Assembly: GCA_038203695.1 (NCBI GenBank)
Contig: JBBRDQ010000076.1
Coordinates: 1-20,572 of the forward strand
Direction: 5' to 3'
Source of the DNA: M3007 sp038203695
GTDB taxonomy: Bacteria > Bacteroidota > Bacteroidia > Chitinophagales > Saprospiraceae
Length of the DNA: 20,572 nucleotides
Part shown: positions 1 to 7,249 of the stretch, in pieces
Layout of the letters: each line of letters starts with the position of its first letter
Numbering within the stretch: position 1 is the stretch's first letter
Made by a program: the position numbers and the translations under genes
The notes under the pieces: model-generated
What the model was told of the DNA's origin: nothing
Database searches by the model: none
Seen by the model: the letters and a program-made list of their open reading frames with translations, nothing else

Positions 1-1
1 G

Positions 2-514
2 ACCGACGCGTCGCAAGCACAAACCGATGTGGAATCATTTGCCGTGCTGGAGCCGGCTGCAGACGGATTCCGCAATTATTTTAAGCCCCAACACGCTACT
101 TCGGCAGAGGAAATGTTGGTCGACAAAGCCCAACTGATGACACTGACCGCACCGGAGATGACGGTGCTGGTGGGTGGTATGCGCGTTTTAAATACAAATT
201 TCGGTCAAGCGAGGCGCGGTGTATTTACCAAACGCCCGGAAGTACTCACCAACGACTTTTTTGTAAACTTGCTCGATTTTAGCACTACCTGGAAAGCCAG
301 CCTGGAATCGAAGGATGTATTTGAGGGTCGGGATCGTATCACCGGTGAACTCAAGTGGACGGGTACACGGGCAGATCTCATCTTTGGCTCTAATTCAGAA
401 CTGCGGGCACTCGCGGAAGTGTATGGATGTGAAGACGCACAAGATCAGTTTGTCACGGACTTTGTAGCCGCGTGGGCCAAAGTGATGAACCTGGATCGCT
501 TCGATCTGGCCTGA
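2..514 (+). CDS. katG: Catalase-peroxidase KatG, C-terminal part (cut by left edge)
   Basis: This is the last 170 residues of a bifunctional haem catalase-peroxidase, which removes hydrogen peroxide. The frame is open to the left edge, so the GTG at 29 is an internal valine codon and not the start. Family signatures visible are VGGMRVLN, GVFTKRPEVLTNDFFVNLLD, FEGRDRITGELKWTGTR, DLIFGSNSELRALAEVYG and the ending FVAAWAKVMNLDRFDLA, which is nearly the canonical KatG terminus. Full-length family members have about 730-750 residues, so roughly three quarters of the gene lies outside the window. The piece present belongs to the C-terminal domain, which lacks haem; the catalytic His/Arg/Trp residues and the Trp-Tyr-Met adduct are not visible here. 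A strong terminator follows 26 bases after the stop, so the gene ends its transcription unit. The identification is very secure. Confidence 0.97.
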   Translation, partial: TDASQAQTDVESFAVLEPAADGFRNYFKPQHATSAEEMLVDKAQLMTLTAPEMTVLVGGMRVLNTNFGQARRGVFTKRPEVLTNDFFVNLLDFSTTWKASLESKDVFEGRDRITGELKWTGTRADLIFGSNSELRALAEVYGCEDAQDQFVTDFVAAWAKVMNLDRFDLA

Positions 515-539
515 TTGTACGAATTGTATACATAGCAGG

Positions 540-575
540 AAGCGGTGGTCTGGCAACGGACCACCGCTTTTACTT
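540..575 (+). terminator. Rho-independent terminator after katG
   Basis: AGCGGTGGTC (541-550) and GACCACCGCT (559-568) form a perfect 10-bp stem around an 8-base loop, followed by TTTTACTTTT. The position just after the katG stop and the T-rich tail on the plus strand fit an intrinsic terminator. Confidence 0.88.
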
Positions 576-597
576 TTAGGTCAGGGGACCGGAATGC

Positions 598-608
598 TGA
601 AATGCACC
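598..608 (+). repeat. Left arm of inverted repeat around the AT-rich lipoprotein gene
   Basis: TGAAATGCACC here is the exact reverse complement of GGTGCATTTCA at 1637-1647, on the other side of the AT-rich gene. Nearby, at 632-641, lies the small palindrome GTTAGATAAC, directly beyond the gene's stop codon. The repeat is seen directly; its role as an insertion boundary is inferred. Confidence 0.6.
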
Positions 609-645
609 GTGGGCCATATTGCCAAACCAATGTTAGATAACGTTT

Positions 646-1605
646 TTAGTCGTGTATTTTGCCTAAATTCAGATATTTTGTCTCCACAAAAAAAATACTC
701 CATTCTCCATATTCATAATTTCCTTTATTTTCGGCACGACTAAAAAAGAAATATTTTCCGTCTCTTGAAAATCTTGGGCTACTTTCTTCGTCTTTTGTAT
801 TCACTAATTGTCCTATAGATTTTGCCTTGCTCCAACCCTTTTTTGTCTTTTTTGAAACAAAAATATCTTCGCCACCGGCTCCGTCGGGTACACCAAAGGA
901 GTTAAATACTAAATATTTTCCGTTAGGTGAGAGTACAGCAGAATACACGATATACTTTTCATCATTAAAAAGTCCGGATATAATTTTGGGTTCGGAAAAT
1001 TCTTTTCCACTGAACTTTGTTTCATACAGTTTAATGGCTTTTGTGCCACGATTCATTGTTGTGAAATAAAATGTCTCATTATCATTTGTAAAGAAAAAAT
1101 TATTGTTTGAAGATGGCCATTCTTCTCCTTCTATTTGTACATAATTAATTGGCTCTTCTAATGGTTTTGGTTCACTCCATCCTTTTTCTGTCTTTTCCAT
1201 CATCCAAATATTCATATCAAAGTTTCCTTTGTTTGGTTTGTTGAGTATTGCACGTTCAGAACCAAAGAAAAGAAACTTACCATTTGGTGTTATTAATGGT
1301 GTTTCGTCTCTATCCGACGAAAATTCTGCGAGTTGTGGTGTGGTCCAATTGCCATTTTTAAAATCACTAACATAGATTCTCTGTTTTTGTGCAGGTGCTC
1401 TTCTTGAGAAATAGACTTCAAGTCCGTTGGTTGAAAAAGTCAGTTCGAATTCGCTGTTTTCTTTGGTCGATATTATGCCTTCTGCGAATGGAATTGGTTT
1501 AGATACAACCCCTTTGGAGTATTCAACACTTGGGATTTTTTGTGCTGTTTGACAACCTACAATACCAATAAGTGCAGTCAATAAAATGATGTTTGATTTT
1601 TTCAC
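646..1605 (-). CDS. Beta-propeller (PD40/TolB-like) lipoprotein, AT-rich
   Basis: This is a 319-residue probable lipoprotein. It has a basic and hydrophobic N-terminus and a lipobox (IGIVGC, Cys18), so it should be lipid-anchored in the envelope. The rest contains at least five PD40/TolB-like blade motifs: around residues 55-68 (LTFSTNGLEVYFSR), 101-117 (ETPLITPNGKFLFFGSE), 170-184, 222-237 (SAVLSPNGKYLVFNSF) and 275-290 (SSPRFSRDGKYFFFSR). Such propellers usually bind proteins or glycans; no catalytic site is visible and the ligand is unknown. The start is a GTG at 1605, with only a weak A-rich stretch upstream. Base use is unlike the neighbours: by hand count 1081-1140 has 17 G/C of 60, against 38 of 60 at 2041-2100. 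Together with the inverted repeat just outside it, this suggests horizontal acquisition as a single-gene cassette. Confidence 0.85.
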   Translation of the reverse strand: MKKSNIILLTALIGIVGCQTAQKIPSVEYSKGVVSKPIPFAEGIISTKENSEFELTFSTNGLEVYFSRRAPAQKQRIYVSDFKNGNWTTPQLAEFSSDRDETPLITPNGKFLFFGSERAILNKPNKGNFDMNIWMMEKTEKGWSEPKPLEEPINYVQIEGEEWPSSNNNFFFTNDNETFYFTTMNRGTKAIKLYETKFSGKEFSEPKIISGLFNDEKYIVYSAVLSPNGKYLVFNSFGVPDGAGGEDIFVSKKTKKGWSKAKSIGQLVNTKDEESSPRFSRDGKYFFFSRAENKGNYEYGEWSIFFVETKYLNLGKIHD

Positions 1606-1626
1606 GATGTTCTTTTTTAAAATGTT

Positions 1627-1667
1627 GCCTAATGCGGGTGCATTTCAAATTGTGCAGCGCATCGGGC
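1627..1667. repeat. Right inverted-repeat arm inside an imperfect hairpin
   Basis: GGTGCATTTCA (1637-1647) mirrors 598-608. It sits inside a longer imperfect palindrome with three paired blocks: GCC 1627-1629 with GGC 1665-1667, ATGCG 1632-1636 with CGCAT 1658-1662, and TGCA 1639-1642 with TGCA 1653-1656, separated by unpaired bases. It lies upstream of the AT-rich lipoprotein gene. The hairpin with bulged bases recalls folded recombination sites, but classic attC core sequences are not both present. Confidence 0.5.
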
Positions 1668-1753
1668 ACTTACATGCGACGCTCAAATAAAATCAAATTT
1701 TCCCGTTGATTTCCCGAAATTCACGCCTTCTTTCCACGAACTAACTAACTTCC

Positions 1754-2560
1754 ATGCGTCCTTTTTGGTTGCTAACCGCCGCTCTGTTCAGTATTATCCT
1801 GATGACCGACTCCTGTAAAAACGAGCCTAAAACGCCGGTCAAACCCGTCGCAAGCATTGCGCCATCGGTGGCAGTAACGCCCAACTTACAATACACCGAT
1901 GTGCATTGCTGGATCGAAAACGGTATTTTTTTTGTGATCGGCATCTGCGAGAACAATGGCGGCGAATGGCAAAAGATCGCGCTGAAAGTAACGCCGACCG
2001 ACAAAAAAGGGCAGGACCTTGCGATGACCAAAGACCAAAGTCCGATTGTCGCGCTCGTATCGGCTGCGGTGCCGCCCAAGGGCCGCAGTTCGTTTTTTGC
2101 CGGCTGGCCACTGGAAACATTCCGGGGCAGCACGCCGGATTCCTGCCGGTTGGAAGGCGCCAGTGCAACGGTTGTGCCCGCCGGACCGATTTTGCTGGTC
2201 GAACAACAAAGCGGCGTGCGTATGTATAACCATAAATCGGGAGGCGATCCCGCACCTTCCAGTGAATACGCCTGGCAAATGAGCGCCATATTGAACAATC
2301 CGCTACAGCAACCCGCCGCTCATCCGCGGATGGAGTTGCTGCTGTACGGCAAGGACAAACGCCTGTGGCTGAGTTTTTTGATCAATCCCGAAGACGCGGC
2401 CCTAAAACAAGGCATCAAACTGACCGAAGAACGCAGCGGTCCGCTGGCCGGACAGGAAAAACGGCTCTATTCCTGGTTTGTAACCTATGAAGGACTGCCG
2501 CAGGCCCTGCAAAAACACAAGATCGGGCGGACCGAAATGCTCGGTTTTGATGCCCGGTAG
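1754..2560 (+). CDS. Hypothetical lipoprotein
   Basis: I do not recognise this 268-residue protein. It begins with a hydrophobic signal segment (LLTAALFSIILM, residues 6-17) followed by TDSC, with Cys21 as the likely lipidated residue. A Pro/Val/Ala-rich linker comes next (about residues 26-45), then a mixed alpha/beta body with no repeats and no obvious catalytic motif. The body includes a Cys-containing stretch, VHCWIENGIFFVIGICENNGG, around residues 50-70. It is most likely an envelope-anchored protein of unknown function. The ATG at 1754 is preferred because the signal segment starts directly there. GC content and codon use match the surrounding core genes, unlike the upstream lipoprotein gene. 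It converges with lpdA and has no obvious operon partner. Overlapping minus-strand frames here are GC-driven shadows. Confidence 0.8.
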   Translation: MRPFWLLTAALFSIILMTDSCKNEPKTPVKPVASIAPSVAVTPNLQYTDVHCWIENGIFFVIGICENNGGEWQKIALKVTPTDKKGQDLAMTKDQSPIVALVSAAVPPKGRSSFFAGWPLETFRGSTPDSCRLEGASATVVPAGPILLVEQQSGVRMYNHKSGGDPAPSSEYAWQMSAILNNPLQQPAAHPRMELLLYGKDKRLWLSFLINPEDAALKQGIKLTEERSGPLAGQEKRLYSWFVTYEGLPQALQKHKIGRTEMLGFDAR

Positions 2561-2572
2561 ATTGGGACGCAC

Positions 2573-2590
2573 AGCAGGCCTCCGCCTGCT
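2573..2590. other. Stem-loop between convergent genes
   Basis: AGCAGGC and GCCTGCT form a perfect 7-bp stem around a CTCC loop between two convergent genes. There is no T-run on the correct side for either strand: the plus strand continues with AAAAATCC. It may still help end transcription, but it is not a textbook intrinsic terminator. Confidence 0.5.
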
Positions 2591-2678
2591 AAAAATCCGT
2601 TATACTTCGTACACTCCGCGTAATCCGTAGTCCAACCCTGTCGTAACGGGCAACGTTAAGAACCATACCAGCGCCAGC

Positions 2679-4085
2679 CTACATGTGAATCGGGCGATTG
2701 GCAGTCGCGGCCAGACAGGCTTCTTTGAGCGCCTCGGTATAAGTAGGGTGGGCATGGCTCATCCGGGCACCATCCTCCGCCGAAGCGCGGAATTCCATCA
2801 ATGCCACGGCTTCCGCAATAATATCGGCAGCGCGGGCACCGACAATATGCACACCCAGGATTTCGTCGGTGTCCTCATGCGCCAGCACCTTCGCCATGCC
2901 TTCCGTATCCATACTCGCGCGGGCACGGCCCAGGGCTTTGAACGGGAATTTGCCGGGTTTATACGGAATACCCATTTCTTTCAATTGCTCTTCCGTATAA
3001 CCTACTGCGGCCACTTCCGGCCACGTATACACGACGCCGGGAATCAGGTTGTAGTTGATATGCGGTTTTTGTCCGACCATCACTTCGGCGACAAAAACAC
3101 CTTCTTCTTCGGCTTTATGGGCTAGCATGGCCCCTTTAATGACATCGCCGATGGCATAAATGCCGGGAACTACGGTTTCCAAGTGGTCATTGACCGGAAT
3201 CCGGCCTTTTTCATCGGCGGTAATGCCGGCGTTTTCCAGTCCCAGATTGTCGGTATACGGGCGCCGACCAATGGCAATGAGGCAATAATCCACGTCCCAG
3301 GAAAGCGTTTTGGCTTCGTCATCGCGACTTTGCGCCACCACTTTTACTTTAGTCTTGCCCGGTTTTACCTCCGTCACGGCATGGCGCAGGTGAAATTGCA
3401 TCCCGATTGCTTTCAGCGCCTTCATCAGTTCGCGGCTACAATCGGCATCCATCGTCGCGATAATGCGATCCATATATTCCACCACGTGGACTTCCGTCCC
3501 GAGGCGCGCATAGACGCTGCCCAGTTCCAGGCCGATAACGCCGCCCCCAATGATTACCATACTACCCGGCACCTTGTCGATATTAAGGGCTTCGGTGCTG
3601 GTGATGACGCGTTTTTTATCGTAGTTAAAATTAGCCGGGACAATCGGTTTTGAACCGGTGGCGATGATCACTTTATCGGTCTCTATTTCGCTGGAGGCTC
3701 CTTCGGCTGTCGTGATCTTGATGCGGTTTTTATCGACAAAAGAACCGTGACCGTGCAGCACATCGATCTTGTTTTTCTTCATCAGAAAATCAATGCCTTT
3801 GTTATTTTCCAGCACCACGTCACTTTTCCGCTTGATCATTTGCGGCATATTCACGGTCAGATTCGAAAGGTCGATGCCGTGCATCTGGAATTTTTCGTGG
3901 GCATTGTGGTAATGCTCCGAGGAGTCGAGCAGCGCTTTGGACGGGATGCAGCCCACATTCAGGCAGGTGCCACCCAGCACCGGATAACGCTCGATAATGG
4001 CTGTTCTAAGGCCCAATTGGGCGCAGCGAATCGCGGCAACATAACCTCCGGGGCCCGAGCCAATGACGGTAACGTCGTATTTCAT
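2679..4085 (-). CDS. lpdA: Dihydrolipoyl dehydrogenase
   Basis: This 468-residue flavoenzyme (E3) reoxidises dihydrolipoamide on 2-oxo-acid dehydrogenase complexes and the glycine cleavage system, passing electrons through FAD to NAD+. All key motifs are present. The FAD dinucleotide-binding motif GSGPGG is at residues 9-14. The redox-active disulfide lies in GGTCLNVGC, with Cys41 and Cys46. The NAD-binding motif IGGGVIGLE is around 179-187, and the second FAD motif, GIYAIGDV, around 308-315. The C-terminal catalytic motif HAHPTYTE carries His446 and Glu451. The length is normal for the family. The ATG at 4085 lies 12 bases after the stop of the upstream PSP1 gene, so it is probably the last gene of the holB-PSP1-lpdA unit. 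No lipoyl domain is fused to it, and no E1/E2 genes are nearby, so it may serve several complexes. The long antisense open frames are shadows. Confidence 0.97.
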   Translation of the reverse strand: MKYDVTVIGSGPGGYVAAIRCAQLGLRTAIIERYPVLGGTCLNVGCIPSKALLDSSEHYHNAHEKFQMHGIDLSNLTVNMPQMIKRKSDVVLENNKGIDFLMKKNKIDVLHGHGSFVDKNRIKITTAEGASSEIETDKVIIATGSKPIVPANFNYDKKRVITSTEALNIDKVPGSMVIIGGGVIGLELGSVYARLGTEVHVVEYMDRIIATMDADCSRELMKALKAIGMQFHLRHAVTEVKPGKTKVKVVAQSRDDEAKTLSWDVDYCLIAIGRRPYTDNLGLENAGITADEKGRIPVNDHLETVVPGIYAIGDVIKGAMLAHKAEEEGVFVAEVMVGQKPHINYNLIPGVVYTWPEVAAVGYTEEQLKEMGIPYKPGKFPFKALGRARASMDTEGMAKVLAHEDTDEILGVHIVGARAADIIAEAVALMEFRASAEDGARMSHAHPTYTEALKEACLAATANRPIHM

Positions 4086-4097
4086 GTTTGTTACAAT

Positions 4098-5843
4098 TTA
4101 TTTTTTTGGATCTTTTGGACGGAAATTCCGGCGATCCTGTTCAATCCGGTTCGGGTCTTTAACAGCGTCGTTACCGGGTTTGTTTGCCTCGCCTTCACGG
4201 GGCGGCTTCGGCGCACGCGGTTCCTGTGGTGGGCGGTTGTCCGTACGCGGCGAGCGCGGCTCCTGGGATTTATTGTCGGTGCGTGGTGGGCGCGGCTGTT
4301 TTGGCTGCCCGCCTTTATCACCAGGTTGTTCCGTACGGGGCTGTTGTGGAGCTTTATCGCGCGGTGGTTGTTCCGTGCGAGGCTCATTGGTATCCTTGGG
4401 CGGTCCATCCGGGCGATTGGTCGCATCTTTTGGCGCACGATCGGTACGCGGCTTATCGGTGCGGTTGTCTGGCGGGCGATTCGCCTGTTTGTCGCGGCGA
4501 TCATCTGGGCGCGGTGTACGGTTGTCGGGACGAGCCGATTGTCCTTCCGGACGCGGTCCACGATTCTCCGGGCGGCGGTTGCGATCGTCGGAGCGGCCAC
4601 CTTGCGGGCGATTAGCCGAGCTGCGGCCGCGTTCAAAGTCCGGCGGTGGCGCATTTTCCAGTGCTGCGGCGGCAGATTGCGAGCGATCACGACCACTTTT
4701 GGTTTTTTTGCGCTTCTTTTTGCGCATTTCCATCGGCAGTTGGATCACGTCGTGCACATTTTCGTAGTCGTGCTCTATTTCTTCCGGTTCGTCGGATTCG
4801 ATCACCGGTGCCATGGCTAGAATATCCTCCAGGCTGCCCGGGATTTTACCCAGTTTGATCATCGCCATTGCTTCCCAGATCTGGTCTACGTGAATGGGGT
4901 AGAATTTGCCCCGGTTTTCGGCATAGGTATAGAACATCAAGCGTTTGAAAACGTCGGTTTTTACCAGAATAGCCGTACCAGCCGTCGTTTTCAGGCGTTC
5001 GGCGCGATCCGGAAAATCTTCCAGCGCATCGATATACGTATCCAGCTCGTAGTTGAGGCAGCATTTCAAACGGCCGCACATGCCGGAGAGTTTAGTCTGG
5101 TTGATCGCCAGATTCTGGTAGCGGGCTGCGGCGGTGTTTACGCTTTTGAATTCCGTGAGCCAGGTCGAGCAGCACAATTCGCGGCCGCAATTGCCAATGC
5201 CGCCCAATCGCGCCGACTCCTGCCGGGCACCAATCTGCCGCATTTCGATTTTTACCTTGAATTTTTGCGCGTAGGAACGGATTAATTCCCGGAAGTCCAC
5301 GCGGCCATCCGCGGTATAGTAAAATGTACATTTCCGTCCGTCGCCCTGGTATTCCACATCGCCGATCTTCATATTCAGTTCGAGGGTGCGGGCAATGACG
5401 CGGGCCTGGATCATAATTTGTTTTTCTTCGCGGCGCACCTCATCCAGGCGCTCCAGGTCGCGGTCGTGGGCTTTGCGCACCACCGTTTGCAGGCGTGTAT
5501 CGGGGCGTACGCGTTTGCGCTTCATTTGCAGGCGCACCAGTTCGCCCGACAGCGTAACTTTGCCCACATCGTAACCGCCGGTCGGCGATTCTACCAGTAC
5601 CCAGTCGCCGGTAGTCGTATGGGTATAGGGTGGATTCTTGAAAAACTCCTTGCGCGCACCATTTTTAAAACTCACTTCAACCGTATCGAACGGCTTTGGA
5701 TCGGCGATGCCGAGTGCGGTAATCCAATCGTAGGTATTGTGGCGATTACACCCGCCGGTGGAGCATCCACCGCCGCCGCAGCCGCCTACTTTATCGTCAC
5801 CACCAACACTACTGGTGGAACAGGAACATCCTAAACAGGCCAT
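4098..5843 (-). CDS. PSP1/RicT (YaaT)-family protein with Arg/Pro-rich tail
   Basis: This is a 581-residue cytosolic protein. The N-terminus is Cys/Gly-rich (Cys3, 6, 8, 22, 27, 32). The central region, about residues 50-345, is the PSP1 domain. It carries the conserved Cys clusters CGRELCC (Cys219, 224, 225) and CGRLKCC (Cys256, 261, 262). In Bacillus subtilis the homologue RicT/YaaT forms the Fe-S-containing RicA-RicF-RicT complex, which affects RNA processing and development; whether it does so here is not known. From about residue 373 the protein becomes a low-complexity tail of some 200 residues rich in Arg, Pro, Asp, Asn, Gln and Lys, starting with a basic patch (KKKRKKTK), probably disordered and possibly RNA-binding. 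It lies downstream of holB, as in Bacillus, which supports the family call. The ATG at 5843 gives the Cys-rich start usual in Bacteroidota. No gene symbol is established in this phylum. Confidence 0.88.
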   Translation of the reverse strand: MACLGCSCSTSSVGGDDKVGGCGGGGCSTGGCNRHNTYDWITALGIADPKPFDTVEVSFKNGARKEFFKNPPYTHTTTGDWVLVESPTGGYDVGKVTLSGELVRLQMKRKRVRPDTRLQTVVRKAHDRDLERLDEVRREEKQIMIQARVIARTLELNMKIGDVEYQGDGRKCTFYYTADGRVDFRELIRSYAQKFKVKIEMRQIGARQESARLGGIGNCGRELCCSTWLTEFKSVNTAAARYQNLAINQTKLSGMCGRLKCCLNYELDTYIDALEDFPDRAERLKTTAGTAILVKTDVFKRLMFYTYAENRGKFYPIHVDQIWEAMAMIKLGKIPGSLEDILAMAPVIESDEPEEIEHDYENVHDVIQLPMEMRKKKRKKTKSGRDRSQSAAAALENAPPPDFERGRSSANRPQGGRSDDRNRRPENRGPRPEGQSARPDNRTPRPDDRRDKQANRPPDNRTDKPRTDRAPKDATNRPDGPPKDTNEPRTEQPPRDKAPQQPRTEQPGDKGGQPKQPRPPRTDNKSQEPRSPRTDNRPPQEPRAPKPPREGEANKPGNDAVKDPNRIEQDRRNFRPKDPKK

Positions 5844-5928
5844 ATATTTTTATAATGATTAACGGTTATGGTTAATGAATAATGGTTGGTTGGTAACTGG
5901 TTTACTGGGGCAGTATAACCCATAACGA

Positions 5929-7032
5929 TCACTGCTTCAAGATGCGGTTCATTTGAATCGACGTATCCAGAAAGAGTATTTTTGGGTTTGCATTGCGTTC
6001 AATGTAATAAACGTTGTCGTTGAAAATTGTGGTTAACTGGGCAATTTTATCAAAATCAAGCACTTTTGCCATGTTCTGTGCCGTGGAAAGTTCTTCCGGA
6101 CGCAGTCGCATCGCCGGATTGCCCGTCACGACCAGCGCCAGCATTTCGCGCAGAAAATGCAATCCGTACTGGAGGAATTGTTTTTGGTTTTCACGACCCA
6201 GTTTGGCAAAATCTTCGGTCCATTTCACCAGTTCCACCGCATTGCCGCGCCAGCATTTGCGCAGCCAATCCAGCAACAGGTGGGCATCGTCATTGTCGGG
6301 TGCGTCGGCCGCGACCAGGGCAGCACTAAAATCGCCGCCCGACAGGAAAGCGATCTGGCGGGCACGAGTCTCGTCGAGTCCGCGTCGGGCGCGCAGACCG
6401 GCCGTCACTTCTTCATCGCTGAGGGTATCGGTTTTGATGAGTTGGCAGCGCGATAGGATGGTGTTGAGAATGGCTTCCTGGTTTTCGGCGGCCAGCAAAA
6501 AAATGGTTTGATCGGGTGGTTCTTCGATGAGTTTGAGCAGGCGGTTTCCTTCTTTGCCGAGATATTCGGGCAGCCACATCACCAGGATTTTATAACGGCC
6601 TTCAAAGGCCTTGAAGCTCAGTTTTTTCAGGATCGCGTTGCATTCCTCTTTGTTGATATTGCCTTGTTTGTTGTCCGCGCCGAGGCGTTGCAGCCAACTG
6701 TTGATCTCCAGATACGGATTTTCGGTCATCGTAGCCCGCCACTGTTTCGAGAAATCAGTGCTAACCGCATTGGTGCCGACTGTTGGGAACGAGAAATGAA
6801 TATCCGGATGTGCAAACTGTGCCGCTTTTCGGCAGGCCGAACAAGTCCCACATGCGCCTTCGGACGCTGGATTTTCACACTGCAACAGTTGGGCAAAAGC
6901 CGTTGCTAAAGCCAGATTTCCACTGCCCGTATTTCCCAGAAACAGCAGGGCGTGCGGCACCCGTTCACTGGCAGCCAACTGCAAGAGAAAAGGTTTGACC
7001 CGGTTTTGCCCGATTATTTCTGAAAAAAGCAC
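5929..7032 (-). CDS. holB: DNA polymerase III subunit delta'
   Basis: This is a 367-residue clamp-loader subunit that helps place the beta clamp on DNA. I chose the GTG at 7032, since homology begins there (LFSEIIGQNRVK). The 35 codons upstream of it read from a TTG and look like leader DNA. Visible motifs are VPHALLFLGNTGSG (about 25-38); a four-Cys zinc module, C-x8-C-x2-C-x2-C (Cys52, 61, 64, 67); LLKLIEEPP (165-173); and the SRC motif (194-196), which in this family supplies an arginine to the neighbouring ATPase site. The P-loop is degenerate: the usual Lys is Asn39. This suits delta', which generally does not hydrolyse ATP. It heads a likely operon with the PSP1 gene 85 bases downstream. 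The untranslated leader contains tandem AGTGAAA-type repeats on the opposite strand. Confidence 0.88.
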   Translation of the reverse strand: MLFSEIIGQNRVKPFLLQLAASERVPHALLFLGNTGSGNLALATAFAQLLQCENPASEGACGTCSACRKAAQFAHPDIHFSFPTVGTNAVSTDFSKQWRATMTENPYLEINSWLQRLGADNKQGNINKEECNAILKKLSFKAFEGRYKILVMWLPEYLGKEGNRLLKLIEEPPDQTIFLLAAENQEAILNTILSRCQLIKTDTLSDEEVTAGLRARRGLDETRARQIAFLSGGDFSAALVAADAPDNDDAHLLLDWLRKCWRGNAVELVKWTEDFAKLGRENQKQFLQYGLHFLREMLALVVTGNPAMRLRPEELSTAQNMAKVLDFDKIAQLTTIFNDNVYYIERNANPKILFLDTSIQMNRILKQ

Positions 7033-7043
7033 TGGAGTAGGGG

Positions 7044-7073
7044 AGTGAAAAGTGAAAAAAAGTGAAAAGTGAA
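7044..7073 (+). repeat. Short tandem AGTGAAA repeats in the holB leader
   Basis: AGTGAAA occurs at 7044-7050, 7051-7057 and 7061-7067, with a six-base partial copy at 7068-7073. On the holB coding strand this is a pyrimidine-rich stretch just upstream of the GTG start. It is one of two heptamer-based repeats in the window; the other is at 14338-14473. Confidence 0.7.
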
Positions 7074-7249
7074 CGTATTTGAACTGGTTTCCGTAATTTG
7101 AAACCAACCGCGAAGGTAGTGCAAAACTTGTGGACAATTGCGTTTTTGCGGGACGGAGATTTTGCAGAGTGTGGAGTGAAAAACCGGCTTGTGCAAACTA
7201 TTTTACGGCGTTCGGGTTAATGCTACAGAAATTTAAAGCACCTACAACA

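Noticed and set aside
598..1667. Classic integron attC sites around the AT-rich gene
   Set aside because: ATCTAAC fits one core motif, but no partner GTTRRRY core was found at the expected place on either side and there is no integrase in the window. I therefore report only an inverted repeat and hairpin.
1741..2298. Several minus- and plus-strand frames overlapping the lipoprotein at 1754-2560
   Set aside because: They lack domain or signal features and lie inside a gene with a good signal peptide and lipobox.
3747..4820. Long plus-strand open frame of 357 codons opposite lpdA and the PSP1 tail, and other long frames over 4063-4767 and 4091-4696
   Set aside because: They arise from the GC-rich repetitive tail of the PSP1 gene and from lpdA on the other strand. 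Their translations are low-complexity Arg/Gly/Ser-rich and match no family, while the minus-strand proteins are clear.
7033..7137. Longer delta' start at the TTG at 7137
   Set aside because: The extra 35 residues have no similarity to the family and cover the repeat-containing leader; homology begins at the GTG at 7032.
7111..7137. Possible holB promoter on the minus strand (TTG-N16-TACCTTCG)
   Set aside because: The -7 box deviates from TAnnTTTG and the spacer is three bases short, so it is too weak to list as a feature.
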